This document shows positions 55,432 through 64,000 of a stretch of DNA of 64,000 bases, in pieces. The position numbers were made by a program, and so were the translations under genes. Every line of letters begins with the position of its first letter. Position 1 is the first letter of the stretch. This stretch comes from Vibrio xiamenensis (GTDB lineage: Bacteria > Pseudomonadota > Gammaproteobacteria > Enterobacterales > Vibrionaceae). Below the pieces are notes generated by a model, which was given only the letters and a program-made list of their open reading frames with translations, searched no databases and was not told the origin of the DNA. The stretch spans positions 1 through 64,000 of the forward strand of contig NZ_FNDD01000005.1 in assembly GCF_900100015.1 (NCBI RefSeq), written 5' to 3'.

Positions 55432-56364
55432 CTAGAGGTTAGTCACTTTAAGTTGTAAATTCGGATCAAATTCTTGTACTAACTCTTCATCCAAAATTGG
55501 TTGCTGTGGAATATCTTCTTTATCAAAACCAATATCACCGCCGTTAATAACACCTGAGCTTTTATCAATCGATTTAAAATCAAACAGTTCGAAGTCGGCT
55601 AAATGACTTGGCACCACATTTTGCATTGCTCTGAACATGGTTTCGATGCGTCCAGGGAAGCGTTTATCCCAGTCATTCAGCATTTGTTTAATTGCTTGGC
55701 GTTGTAGATTGGGTTGTGAACCACAAAGATTACACGGAATGATTGGGTAGTCTTTCATATCCGAATACTTAATGATGTCTTTCTCACGGCAGTAAGCGAG
55801 TGGGCGAATGACAACATGCTCGCCATTATCAGAAACAAGTTTAGGTGGCATTCCTTTCATTTTCCCGCCATGGAACATATTCAAGAATAAGGTTTCAAGA
55901 ATATCGTCACGGTGATGGCCAAGTGCAATTTTGGTCGCGCCCAACTCATTCGCAGTACGATATAAGATGCCGCGGCGCAGGCGAGAGCATAGCGAACAGG
56001 TCGTTTTGCCTTCTGGAATTTTGTCCTGAACGATGGAGTAGGTATCTTCTTCTACAATTTTGTATTCGACACCTAAGCTTTGTAAATATTCAGGAAGAAT
56101 ATGTTCAGGAAAGCCCGGCTGTTTCTGATCGAGGTTAACAGCAATAAGCGAAAAAGAAATCGGCGCACTTTTTTGTAAGCTCATCAACATTTCAAGCATG
56201 GTAAAGCTGTCTTTGCCACCAGACAGACACACCATGATGCGATCACCATCTTCGATCATGTTGTAGTCTTGAATCGCTTGGCCAGTATTGCGGCGAATAC
56301 GTTTTTGCAGCTTGTTGAAGTTATATTGTTGTGCTTTGGTTTGCTCGTTTTTTTGCTCAGTCAT
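55432..56364 (-). CDS. ttcA: tRNA 2-thiocytidine synthase
   Basis: Thiolates C32 of certain tRNAs using an Fe-S cluster and ATP. I choose ATG 56364 ([22 protein letters not shown]), which matches E. coli TtcA at its start and gives 310 residues; the longer frame to 56481 runs through a terminator. PP-loop [12 protein letters not shown], and Cys pairs [10 protein letters not shown] and CNLCGSQPN for the cluster. Confidence 0.92.
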   Translation of the reverse strand: MTEQKNEQTKAQQYNFNKLQKRIRRNTGQAIQDYNMIEDGDRIMVCLSGGKDSFTMLEMLMSLQKSAPISFSLIAVNLDQKQPGFPEHILPEYLQSLGVEYKIVEEDTYSIVQDKIPEGKTTCSLCSRLRRGILYRTANELGATKIALGHHRDDILETLFLNMFHGGKMKGMPPKLVSDNGEHVVIRPLAYCREKDIIKYSDMKDYPIIPCNLCGSQPNLQRQAIKQMLNDWDKRFPGRIETMFRAMQNVVPSHLADFELFDFKSIDKSSGVINGGDIGFDKEDIPQQPILDEELVQEFDPNLQLKVTNL

Positions 56365-56453
56365 TAATGCCGTCTTCATCAATACAAAATGAAGAGGGTA
56401 TGATACGGATATCTTTTTTAGATTCCACCATAATTGTGACTTGGAATAAAAAA

Positions 56454-56478
56454 AGTCCTCGCCGATTGGGCAAGGACT
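56454..56478 (-). terminator. terminator after uspE
   Basis: AGTCCTCGCC (56454-56463) pairs with GGCAAGGACT (56469-56478), with one G-T pair; on the minus strand a T7 run follows. It separates uspE from ttcA. Confidence 0.82.
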
Positions 56479-56492
56479 CATGTATCAGCTAT

Positions 56493-57440
56493 TTAAATAG
56501 CGGTTTTAGGGTCTAGAGGGCTAACATATCCCGTTGGTTTTAACGCCATTATGTCGCAATCGATTTTATCGATAACATGCTCCGCAGTATTACCAATGAA
56601 CACTGCGGATAATCCGGTACGTCCTGTGGTACCGATAATCACCATCGCCGTATTCAGTCTCTTGGCGGTTTGCGGGATGATCTCTTCAGGCAATCCTTGC
56701 TCTACAACGGTTTGTTCTTCATTAAAGCCATGTTTCTGGCGCAGTGCTTTCATGGCGGTCAAATGATGTCCTCGAACCGCATCGGTGTAAGTCGTGGGAT
56801 CAAACTCTGGCAATTCGATGGTAATGTTAGCGGGCGTAATCGGATAGGCGTTAACCAAATAGGGTTTAGCCGCCAATCTTTCCGATAAGCTTTTTAACTG
56901 TTCGACCATCTTATCGTTGAGGTCAATATGAGACTCCATCTCTGAACCTACGTGCACCGAGGCAATAATGCTAGCGTCTTCTGGCCACTTAGCGTTTTTA
57001 ACCAGTAGAACAGGTGACGGACATTTACGTAATAAATGCCAATCAGTCGGCGTAAAGATAACCGATTCCAAAACATCGTGCTTACGCGTACCTTTAACGA
57101 CGATATCGTGTTCACCGGAAAACACTTCGGCGATGATCGCTTCATAAGGGCGATTATGCCAAACCACCTTGATATCAAAATTAAACCCATCGTTAAGATA
57201 GGGTTCTGCGACAGTTCGCATCCAAGCCTCACGTTGTTGGATTACGCCGCGGCGCATTGCGTCGCGCTCGTCTGAAGACAACATGGAGGTCATGTCATAC
57301 GAAAAATCGTATATCGATAAGAAAAACGTGATTCGACTGCGTGATCGGCTTTTATCCGCCAATTGAATCGCACGAATTAGGGCAGGTTGTTCGTCGTGAT
57401 TGATATCTGCGACTACTAAAATCTTACTGTAAATACTCAT
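56493..57440 (-). CDS. uspE: universal stress protein E (tandem Usp domains)
   Basis: 315 residues with two Usp domains (about 1-150 and 155-305). The second has the nucleotide-loop motif IIGTTGRTGLSAVFIGNTAEHV. GGAG precedes the ATG. It sits between fnr and ttcA, the same order as in E. coli and Vibrio. Roles in stress survival and motility are known for the E. coli protein. Confidence 0.9.
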   Translation of the reverse strand: MSIYSKILVVADINHDEQPALIRAIQLADKSRSRSRITFFLSIYDFSYDMTSMLSSDERDAMRRGVIQQREAWMRTVAEPYLNDGFNFDIKVVWHNRPYEAIIAEVFSGEHDIVVKGTRKHDVLESVIFTPTDWHLLRKCPSPVLLVKNAKWPEDASIIASVHVGSEMESHIDLNDKMVEQLKSLSERLAAKPYLVNAYPITPANITIELPEFDPTTYTDAVRGHHLTAMKALRQKHGFNEEQTVVEQGLPEEIIPQTAKRLNTAMVIIGTTGRTGLSAVFIGNTAEHVIDKIDCDIMALKPTGYVSPLDPKTAI

Positions 57441-57534
57441 ATTTACTCCTTATACGTGAGGAGACCCTAATGATTACTTTAGCTTAATTTCTGTGGTAGC
57501 GATGAGGAAAAAGTGATAGGAAATTGAAGAAGTA

Positions 57535-57562
57535 TGACGTAGCTCTGCTTTGAGCTACGTCA
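57535..57562 (-). terminator. hairpin after fnr, terminator-like
   Basis: TGACGTAGCTC (57535-57545) and GAGCTACGTCA (57552-57562) form a perfect 11-bp stem ten bases past the fnr stop. On the minus strand only a weak T-rich tract follows, so it may be a partial terminator or an mRNA-stabilising end before uspE. Confidence 0.6.
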
Positions 57563-57572
57563 TTGAAGTTAC

Positions 57573-58325
57573 TTAGGAATCTTTTGATACACCCGCCAAT
57601 TCCATCAATGCATCATGATTTAGAATGGTAATGTATTTGCCTTTTACGCTTAGGATTTCTGATTTTTGGAATCGACCAAGCAGACGGCTGATGGTTTCAA
57701 CAGTCAGACCAAGATAGTTACCGATATCACCACGAGTCATAGTCAAACGAAACTCGCGAGGGCTAAATCCGCGTTGAGAAAAACGGGTCGATAGATTAAA
57801 TAAAAACGCAGCCAAGCGCTCTTCGGCATTTTTCTTTGACAATAACAGGATCATTTCTTGATCGCCTTTGATTTCACTACTCATCAAACGCATGATTTGC
57901 TGACGTAGTTTAGGCATTTTCCCTGAAAGGTCATCGAGAATTTCGTATGGGATTTCACACACCATTGAAGTTTCAAGCGCTTGTGCAAAGCTAGGATGTG
58001 AGTCTTCAGTAATAGCGTCAAAGCCAACAAGATCGCCTGCGAGGTGAAAAGCTGTAATCTGTTCGTCACCTTGCTCGGTTATTGTATAGCTTTTGATAGT
58101 ACCAGAACGAATCGCATAGAGAGATTTTAGGTCATCTCCAGCTTTGAAAAGTTCTTGCCCTTTTTGAATAGGCTTTTTACGCTCGATGATTTCATCAAGT
58201 TGGTCAAGCTCTGATTCATTTAGGGTAAACGGGATACAAAGTTGGCTAATACTGCAGTCTTGGCAATGGATAGCACAACCGCCCGATTGGACTCGATGAT
58301 TTGTTGCTGGTTTTTCTGAAATCAT
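57573..58325 (-). CDS. fnr: oxygen-sensing transcription regulator FNR
   Basis: 250 residues. The [4Fe-4S] ligands should be C21, C24, C30 and C123, as in E. coli FNR (C20, C23, C29, C122); C17 is the extra N-terminal Cys. cNMP-like sensor domain to about 160, then helix-turn-helix [23 protein letters not shown], with recognition residues E-SR as in FNR. A perfect FNR box lies 18 bases upstream. Next to the cco cluster, which it usually controls. Confidence 0.95.
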   Translation of the reverse strand: MISEKPATNHRVQSGGCAIHCQDCSISQLCIPFTLNESELDQLDEIIERKKPIQKGQELFKAGDDLKSLYAIRSGTIKSYTITEQGDEQITAFHLAGDLVGFDAITEDSHPSFAQALETSMVCEIPYEILDDLSGKMPKLRQQIMRLMSSEIKGDQEMILLLSKKNAEERLAAFLFNLSTRFSQRGFSPREFRLTMTRGDIGNYLGLTVETISRLLGRFQKSEILSVKGKYITILNHDALMELAGVSKDS

Positions 58326-58342
58326 AATAACCTTGCACTAAA

Positions 58343-58356
58343 TTGATATACATCAA
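58343..58356. promoter_or_regulatory. FNR box upstream of fnr
   Basis: TTGATATACATCAA is a perfect match to the FNR consensus TTGAT-N4-ATCAA. It lies 18 bases before the fnr start codon, a position fitting negative autoregulation by blocking RNA polymerase near the transcription start. Confidence 0.85.
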
Positions 58357-58423
58357 CATTTTAACACCCCTGCGTTGTAAAGGATAGTGAAAAAATGTCC
58401 TTAAAAACAAAGGAATGCTAACT

Positions 58424-59092
58424 TTAGTGAAGCATATTGATACTTTTAACCAATATATAGGTTGCGTAGAGAAGCAGAAGAATTGCAGCCAAAGAACGAA
58501 AATATGCAGAACGTTGAATACGTAAAAAAAACTGTGCTCCGTAGCCGACGGCTAACATTGACGGTAAGGTGCCAAGGCCAAAGCTGAGCATGATCAGAGC
58601 GCCATTCAGGCCGCTTCCAGCCACCGCTGCCCAAGTCAACGTCGAATAAACCAAACCACAGGGTAACCAACCCCAAATAAAACCGAACGGTAATGCATCG
58701 ATAGGGCGTTTCAATGGCAGCAATTTTTTGCCCAGCGGCGAAATATAACGCCATAAACCTTGCCCTAATTGCTCGATTTTAAGCAACCCTGACCACCAAC
58801 GACCAAGGTATAAAGCCAAGACAACCATAAATAACGCACTGATTAACCTTAACCAGGTAAGAATGTGATTAAACTGGCTGAGTTCAGCAATGGTCGCAAC
58901 ACTGCTGCCGACAATGGTACCGAACACGCCATAACTTAAAATTCGGCCGAGGTTATAGAAAATCGGAATCGATGGTGCAGATGAGTGCGGTGTACCCGAC
59001 AGTAAACTGGCAATCCCGCCACACATTCCCATGCAGTGACCCGCACCAAGTAGTCCGATAAAAAACGCCGCGATAACATCCGAAGAAATCAC
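58424..59092 (-). CDS. sulfite exporter TauE/SafE-like (DsbD_2) membrane protein of the cco cluster
   Basis: 222 residues with about six membrane helices and the N-terminal motif GAGHCMGMCGG typical of this family found after ccoS in many bacteria. FGFIWGWLPCGLVYSTL carries a second conserved Cys. Copper or thiol handling for cbb3 oxidase assembly is likely but not proven. The start is GTG 59092, overlapping the ccoS stop as GTGA. Confidence 0.85.
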   Translation of the reverse strand: MISSDVIAAFFIGLLGAGHCMGMCGGIASLLSGTPHSSAPSIPIFYNLGRILSYGVFGTIVGSSVATIAELSQFNHILTWLRLISALFMVVLALYLGRWWSGLLKIEQLGQGLWRYISPLGKKLLPLKRPIDALPFGFIWGWLPCGLVYSTLTWAAVAGSGLNGALIMLSFGLGTLPSMLAVGYGAQFFLRIQRSAYFRSLAAILLLLYATYILVKSINMLH

Positions 59093-59250
59093 GATTTGTC
59101 ATCACCTTCTTCGTCATCGTCAAATAAAATACTATGCCCTTGGCGCTCTAAATCCTCAAACTGCTCACTCTTGACTGCCCAGATAAAAATGCCAACCGCA
59201 AGACACACGAGTAAAACGGCAATTGGGATAAGAATATAGAGGCTTTCCAT
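59089..59250 (-). CDS. ccoS: cbb3 oxidase maturation protein CcoS
   Basis: 53 residues read directly from the minus strand: MESLYILIPIAVLLVCLAV, a single membrane helix, then a short cytoplasmic tail ending in acidic residues (DDDEEGDDKS). This is the size and pattern of CcoS, needed for loading cofactors into CcoN. Its ATG overlaps the ccoI stop as TAATG, and its TGA overlaps the next start as GTGA, so all three are coupled. Confidence 0.88.
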   Translation of the reverse strand: MESLYILIPIAVLLVCLAVGIFIWAVKSEQFEDLERQGHSILFDDDEEGDDKS

Positions 59251-61625
59251 TAGCGTTTTTCAACCTGCTTAAGGAGACGTAATGAGTTGGATACTACAAT
59301 AATTGAGCTAACAGACATACCCAAAACGGCAAAATAGGGCGCTATCCAACCACACACCGCAAGAGGTAACACCAAGGCGTTATAACCTAACGCCCAAGCT
59401 AAATTTTCGCGAATAATAGTGCGGGTTTTTAGCGCAAGTTCACGAGCTTTGATCAGTTGACTAAGCTTATCACCCAGCAACACCATATCGGCTGACGATT
59501 TAGCGATATCTGTACCGCCGCCCATCGCAACCGATAAATGTGCTCCCGCAAGCGTTGGTGCATCGTTTATTCCATCCCCAACCATCATAGTGACACTCTC
59601 GGCGGGCATTTGTTGCAAGTATGCCAATTTCTGTTCAGGGGACGCCGCACTCACAACTTGTTCAATACCCGTTTCGCGAGCAACGCGATGACAATTTTCA
59701 GAGTTGTCGCCAGACAGCAGGGTGACTTTTACTCCTAACGCCTGAAACGACGCTATCATTGGCTTGGCATCATCACGAATCGGATCGTGATAATCAAAGC
59801 GCGCAATAGCCTTACCATCAAGGCTTAAATAAACGCTCGACTCGAAGCTCTCCTCAAGATATGGCGCAGCAAAAGCGCGACGTCCAATACGCAAATGCTG
59901 GTTCTGATAGTTGGCTTGAATCCCTGAGCCAATTAGGTTCTCGACATTGTCGAGCTGAATTGAGCTATCGAAATACTCGCTAAACGCATTCGCAATCGGA
60001 TGGTTCGCGTAGGCTTCTAATGCCGCAGCAAGAGATAATACGCTAGACTCATCCCAACCAGAATAGGTTTGAGTATGCGAGATGGACACATTTCCATGGG
60101 TTAAGGTGCCGGTCTTATCTACGACCAGATGATTCACTTCGCATAAAGTTTCAAAAACGTGCCCCTTACGTAAAATAATGCCAAGTTTTCCCATCTGCGA
60201 AGCCGAACAGGTAATCGCTGTTGGTGTTGCCAATGATAGGGCACATGGACAAGTGGCGACCAAAACTGACAGCATAATCCAAAACGCATCTTCCGGCTGA
60301 TGTTGGTGCCAGTAGAACCACGTCATCGCAGCGATAATAAGGATCCCGGCGACAAAATAACGCGCAACCACATCGGCGATATGTGCGATTTTCGGTTTGC
60401 TCATTTGCGCTTCATCTTGCAAACGTACGATGCTCGCAAGCCTAGACTCCATCTTGGTATGCGTTACCTCAAATTCAAATGCCTCTTGTTTATTCAAGGT
60501 TCCCGCATACACGTATTGGTCGATGCTCTTTCTTATTGGCATTGACTCACCGGTGAGCATAGATTCATCGACGTGTGGGTTACCGGCGATAATTTTGCCA
60601 TCAGCGGGGATGTGCTCGCCAGGACGAACGCGTAGTCGTTGTCCGGGCTTTAGAGCGCTGACCGCAATATTTTCCCCATCGAGTGTTGTTGCCATAGCCG
60701 GAATCAGCTTAAGTAGATTGGCACTCGCGGCGGCGGCTTGACGCCGAGCTCTCATTTCCAAAAAACGGCCAACTAACAGGAAAAAAGTAAACATCGAAAT
60801 GGATTCGAAAAAGACTTCACCTTGCTTTGTGACTGTCGCAACAAAACTTGCTACATAAGCAAAAATCAAGGCAATGGATACCGGCACATCCATACCCAAA
60901 GTTCTGGCTTTTAAACTGCGCCATGCACTGACATAAAAAGGGGACGCAGAATAAAGCAATACTGGTGTAGCAAAAAGAAAACTGACCCAACGGAAAAAAT
61001 CACGAAAGCTGGTATCTAGGTCGCCAAACACTTCAAAGTACAGTGCAACGGCCAACATCATGACTTGCATGGTCGCAAGTCCTGCCAGCCCAATCCGATA
61101 CAGATACTGTTTCATGGATTGCTGGTAAAATGTTTCTTGAGTGTTGGCTTCAAATGGAGCAGCTTTATAACCGAGGTGTTGGATCTCGGTAAGCAACTCG
61201 CTAAGAGTCACTTGAAGCGGATCCCATTTTAGTAGAGCGCGATGAGTACTGGTGTTGACTTGAATGGACATCACACCGAGATGTTTTGATAAACGTTTTT
61301 CAATTAGCCAGGCACATGCAGCACACGAAACGCCATCAAGTGACAGTGTCACCTCCTTTGAGCCGTTATGTTCGATAACAAAGTCTTTTTGCACTTCATC
61401 ATTGTCATAATGCGTTAACTGGGCAAGTTGCTCAGGCACGATATCGGCTTTGTCTGCCGGCGCAGTGCGATACTGATAATAAGAAACTAAACCGCTTTCA
61501 ACGATGGTTTGGGCAACCGACTGGCATCCTGGGCAGCACATAGAGCGCTGCTTTCCAAGAATCTCAACACTGTGATCCGTGTCGACTGGTACTTCTTCAC
61601 CGCAGTGATAACAGGATTGGCTCAT
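59250..61625 (-). CDS. ccoI: copper-exporting P1B-type ATPase of cbb3 oxidase assembly
   Basis: 791 residues. N-terminal Cys region (CYHCGEE, CCPGCQSV), HMA domain with GVSCAACAWLIE, actuator TGES, the ion-path CPC in ATCPCALSLATPTA, phosphorylation DKTGTLTHG and hinge GDGINDAPTLAGA. About eight membrane helices. It moves Cu to the periplasm for the binuclear centre. Follows ccoH by six bases. Confidence 0.93.
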   Translation of the reverse strand: MSQSCYHCGEEVPVDTDHSVEILGKQRSMCCPGCQSVAQTIVESGLVSYYQYRTAPADKADIVPEQLAQLTHYDNDEVQKDFVIEHNGSKEVTLSLDGVSCAACAWLIEKRLSKHLGVMSIQVNTSTHRALLKWDPLQVTLSELLTEIQHLGYKAAPFEANTQETFYQQSMKQYLYRIGLAGLATMQVMMLAVALYFEVFGDLDTSFRDFFRWVSFLFATPVLLYSASPFYVSAWRSLKARTLGMDVPVSIALIFAYVASFVATVTKQGEVFFESISMFTFFLLVGRFLEMRARRQAAAASANLLKLIPAMATTLDGENIAVSALKPGQRLRVRPGEHIPADGKIIAGNPHVDESMLTGESMPIRKSIDQYVYAGTLNKQEAFEFEVTHTKMESRLASIVRLQDEAQMSKPKIAHIADVVARYFVAGILIIAAMTWFYWHQHQPEDAFWIMLSVLVATCPCALSLATPTAITCSASQMGKLGIILRKGHVFETLCEVNHLVVDKTGTLTHGNVSISHTQTYSGWDESSVLSLAAALEAYANHPIANAFSEYFDSSIQLDNVENLIGSGIQANYQNQHLRIGRRAFAAPYLEESFESSVYLSLDGKAIARFDYHDPIRDDAKPMIASFQALGVKVTLLSGDNSENCHRVARETGIEQVVSAASPEQKLAYLQQMPAESVTMMVGDGINDAPTLAGAHLSVAMGGGTDIAKSSADMVLLGDKLSQLIKARELALKTRTIIRENLAWALGYNALVLPLAVCGWIAPYFAVLGMSVSSIIVVSNSLRLLKQVEKR

Positions 61626-61631
61626 AACAAC

Positions 61632-62111
61632 TCAATTTAACAATGATATGGCGACTGGATTTGGAAAGGTGACTTTGCCTTGGATAAGCCACGACTGGTC
61701 ATGTGGCGTTAACTCAATAAACCAAGGTCCTTGCAGTGGCTGGTCTAACGTTAAACGATAATTGCCTTTTGCATCGGCGGTAATTAACCGCGTAAAATCT
61801 CGATCGGGCAGTGTGCGATGAGCAAACATCGCTTGAATTGCGGGAAAGTGAGCAAGCGAACCTTTATCAAACTGAATAATAATACTGTTATCTACTGATA
61901 CGACCGTTGCGCTTAAGTGCAGAGCCTTAGCCGCATCGATTTTCGATAAATCAATATTGATTCCTTTGCCTTTTTTATAGTAATCCTCGGTCACGAGCGA
62001 CACCGAATGCTGTGAAAAAACAATCACAGTCACTATTGTCCAACATACAACGGTTGCAGGTAGGATGATTAGAAACCACGGCCAAAACTGCTTATACCAA
62101 GGCTTTACCAT
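61632..62111 (-). CDS. ccoH: cbb3 oxidase assembly protein CcoH (FixH)
   Basis: 159 residues. One N-terminal membrane helix (about 8-30), then a periplasmic FixH domain with SLVTEDYYKKGKGIN and a C-terminal beta region (LDQPLQGPWFIELTPHDQSW). It works with CcoI in assembly and stability of the oxidase. Confidence 0.9.
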   Translation of the reverse strand: MVKPWYKQFWPWFLIILPATVVCWTIVTVIVFSQHSVSLVTEDYYKKGKGINIDLSKIDAAKALHLSATVVSVDNSIIIQFDKGSLAHFPAIQAMFAHRTLPDRDFTRLITADAKGNYRLTLDQPLQGPWFIELTPHDQSWLIQGKVTFPNPVAISLLN

Positions 62112-62180
62112 AAAAATGTTCTCAACTAAGAAAGGAATAAAACAACCAGCCCCATGAAGGGGCTGGAGAAAAGAGCAGGG

Positions 62181-63161
62181 TTATTGCTCTTCAGTGTTAC
62201 TTAAGCTCCAAACATACGATGCAACCAGCTGGATTTTATCTTCGCCAAGAATGTCTTTCCAAGCTGGCATAACACCAGAACGTCCGTTCATCACGGTTTC
62301 GGTGACATCAGCGCGAGTTCCACCGAACAACCAATCACGATCGGTTAGATCAGGCGCACCAACCGCAGGGTTACCTTTACCATCCGTACCATGACATGCG
62401 GCGCACACAACAAAGCGTTTTTTACCTGCTTCAGCTTCTCGAGCGTTCACTTTACGTCCGGATAGGCTAAGAGCATAGCTAACAACTTCTGTCACACCAT
62501 GTTCGCCAAGAGCATCTTTCCAAGCCGGCATCTGACCAATACGACCGTGAGTAATCGTCGTTACAATCGCTTGAGGTTCGCCACCATAAAGCCATGCTTT
62601 ATCGGTCAAATTAGGAAAACCTTTTTGCCCTCGAGCATCGGAACCATGACATTGCGAACAGTTTTGTAAAAACAAACGTTGACCGACTTTTACCGCTTCA
62701 GGGTCCGAGGCGATGTCAGGAATTGGGCGCAGCTCATTTGTACCTTCAACATAGGCCAATTTCTTAAATGCTTCGCCAAAATAGGCATCAGCATCATCAA
62801 GCTCTTTGGCATATTGAACCAGCAATTTATCCTGTTGCGCTTTAGCAATGGAGGCTTTTGATTCAGCCAAAGAACGCACCGTTTGATCTGAGCTTTGCCA
62901 ACCCAGTAAGCCTTTAAAATTACCAAGACCTGGATAGAGAGCAAGATAGGTGGCCGCGATAATAAACGTACCAATGAACAGGTAAGTCCACCATTTCGGC
63001 AGCGGGTTATTAATTTCACGAATACCGTCATATTCATGGCCCATGTCCTGGCCTTCTTCGACACCCATTTTGTCTTTCAGACACCATGCAAGCAGCGCCG
63101 CACATCCAAGCAAGGTTCCAACCGTTATGACGATAATCCACAGACTCCAAAACGTTGTCAT
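62181..63161 (-). CDS. ccoP: cytochrome c oxidase cbb3, dihaem subunit III
   Basis: 326 residues. Two N-terminal membrane helices (about 5-28 and 60-78) and two c-type domains with CSQCHGSDARG and CAACHGTDGKG; axial methionines are likely in GQMPAWKD and GVMPAWKD. Carries electrons towards CcoO/CcoN. The start overlaps the ccoQ end by four bases. Confidence 0.94.
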   Translation of the reverse strand: MTTFWSLWIIVITVGTLLGCAALLAWCLKDKMGVEEGQDMGHEYDGIREINNPLPKWWTYLFIGTFIIAATYLALYPGLGNFKGLLGWQSSDQTVRSLAESKASIAKAQQDKLLVQYAKELDDADAYFGEAFKKLAYVEGTNELRPIPDIASDPEAVKVGQRLFLQNCSQCHGSDARGQKGFPNLTDKAWLYGGEPQAIVTTITHGRIGQMPAWKDALGEHGVTEVVSYALSLSGRKVNAREAEAGKKRFVVCAACHGTDGKGNPAVGAPDLTDRDWLFGGTRADVTETVMNGRSGVMPAWKDILGEDKIQLVASYVWSLSNTEEQ

Positions 63162-63334
63162 TGCTTAGTCACTCCTTGTTTATGAGAGGGGCTTGGTACT
63201 TCATCATCAAAAATCATTTTGGCGTCTTGTTCGAAGCGCTCTTTACGGCTTTTGCCGAATGCCCACCAAACGACGCCAAAGAAACTGATAAAAAGTACGA
63301 TGGTCCAGATACTGTGAATTGTTCCAATGTCCAT
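63158..63334 (-). CDS. ccoQ: cytochrome c oxidase cbb3, small subunit IV
   Basis: 58 residues from ATG 63334 (GAGG upstream); one membrane helix (about 9-27) followed by a charged tail. Position between ccoO and ccoP and the SRKERFEQDAKM region are typical of CcoQ. It helps keep CcoP bound. Confidence 0.9.
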   Translation of the reverse strand: MDIGTIHSIWTIVLFISFFGVVWWAFGKSRKERFEQDAKMIFDDEVPSPSHKQGVTKQ

Positions 63335-63343
63335 AACCACCTC

Positions 63344-63964
63344 TTATTTCATTGCATGACCAAGAGACTGTAGATAGGCAATCAGCGCGTCAATTTCCGC
63401 TTTGCCTTCAACGTCTTTTGTCGCGTTGTTAATTTGCTCATCCGTGTATGGCACACCAAATTTGTCGCGGAACAGCTCCATTTTCTGTTTGGTGTACTTC
63501 CCATCAAGTTGGTTTTCGGCCAACCATGGGAAGCCGGGCATATTTGATTCAGGAACCAATTCTCGAGGATCCATCAAATGCACGCGATGCCATTCGTCGG
63601 AATACCGTCCTCCGACACGAGCGAGATCAGGGCCAGTGCGTTTTGAGCCCCACAGAAACGGATGCTCCCACACGCTTTCGCCCGCAACGGAGTAATGACC
63701 ATAACGCTCAGTTTCAGAACGGAATGGACGAACCATTTGGCTGTGACAAACGTTACACCCCTCACGAATATAAATATCACGTCCTTCGAGTTGAAGCGCG
63801 GTATAGGGTTTTAAGTTTTCAACCGGCTCTGTGGTTTGCTTTTGGAAAATCAGTGGCGTAATTTCCACTAAAGCACCAAGACTTATCGCAAACACAATAC
63901 AGATAGCCAGAAGCCCAACATTGCGTTCGATGATTTCATGACGATTATTAGAATTAGAACTCAT
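63344..63964 (-). CDS. ccoO: cytochrome c oxidase cbb3, monohaem subunit II
   Basis: 206 residues. One N-terminal membrane helix (about 14-36) and one c-type haem site, [47 protein letters not shown] is the family hallmark. GGAG is about ten bases upstream of the ATG. Confidence 0.94.
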   Translation of the reverse strand: MSSNSNNRHEIIERNVGLLAICIVFAISLGALVEITPLIFQKQTTEPVENLKPYTALQLEGRDIYIREGCNVCHSQMVRPFRSETERYGHYSVAGESVWEHPFLWGSKRTGPDLARVGGRYSDEWHRVHLMDPRELVPESNMPGFPWLAENQLDGKYTKQKMELFRDKFGVPYTDEQINNATKDVEGKAEIDALIAYLQSLGHAMK

Positions 63965-63978
63965 TACTCATCATCTCC

Positions 63979-64000
63979 TTATGCTGGTTCAGGAATAGCT
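63979..64000 (-). CDS. ccoN: C-terminal codons of the gene upstream of ccoO, presumably ccoN
   Basis: Only the last residues AIPEPA and a TAA stop (63979-63981) are inside the window. The call rests on gene order: ccoN precedes ccoO in all ccoNOQP operons. The sequence alone cannot prove it. Confidence 0.55.

Noticed and set aside
1..64000. CRISPR array, prophage, integron or secretion-system locus
   Set aside because: No regularly spaced repeats, phage structural genes, integrase or attC-like series were found; apart from the IS200 end the window is ordinary chromosome.

Overview
The window looks like a chromosomal segment of a Vibrio or close Vibrionaceae relative. The evidence is gene content and order: ttcA-uspE-fnr next to the cco (cbb3 oxidase) genes, norM divergent from ribE, a potABC/potD locus, DUF3080, DUF3802, DUF2960, DUF2956, DUF3305 and DUF3306 proteins, and a tungstate/formate dehydrogenase island. 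I saw no rRNA or tRNA genes, CRISPR array or prophage. The only mobile element is the right end of an IS200/IS605-type insertion at the left edge.
Layout. 0-0.25 kb: IS200 tail. 0.3-1.3 kb: ilvE. 1.7-3.8 kb: two paralogous, very acidic, RTX-like proteins of unknown function. 3.9-18 kb: three pectin-degrading genes (a PL10 pectate lyase, a CE8 pectinesterase lipoprotein and a PL1 pectate lyase lipoprotein), interrupted by solA, a DUF2956 gene and a cobalamin late-assembly/salvage group (cobU-cobC, pduX-like and cobD, cbiA-cbiB). 18.4-30 kb: mostly housekeeping genes (exported ATP-dependent DNA ligase, norM/ribE, NlpC/P60, a chemotaxis receptor, tapT, nagK). 30-47.7 kb: a molybdenum/tungsten formate dehydrogenase island. 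47.8-55.3 kb: sirtuin cobB, the potABC and potD polyamine importer, and a three-gene envelope operon. 55.4-64 kb: ttcA, uspE, fnr and the cco cluster (SafE-like gene, ccoS, ccoI, ccoH, ccoP, ccoQ, ccoO and the last codons of what should be ccoN), all on the minus strand.
The most coherent system is the formate dehydrogenase island. A minus-strand operon tupA-tupB-tupC-mobA-mobB/moeA imports tungstate and finishes the bis-MGD cofactor. Next to it, divergently, lies an NtrC-type response regulator/histidine kinase pair. Then come fdhD (minus), a DUF3305/DUF3306 pair, and a seven-gene plus-strand operon: polyferredoxin, TorD-like chaperone, small Tat protein, catalytic subunit, Fe-S subunit, cytochrome b subunit and a small membrane protein. 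Directly upstream of that operon I see a good sigma-54 -24/-12 element preceded by two near-identical palindromes of the form GGAC-N5-GTCC. A third copy lies between tupA and the regulator gene. This predicts a local circuit in which the two-component system, using sigma-54, switches on formate dehydrogenase and perhaps its metal supply.
Other regulatory signals: a perfect FNR box just upstream of fnr, a KdgR-like palindrome and a CRP-like site upstream of the PL1 pectate lyase, and several clear rho-independent terminators. Start codons were moved inward from the longest frame where a ribosome binding site, a signal peptide or an overlap with the upstream gene supported it.
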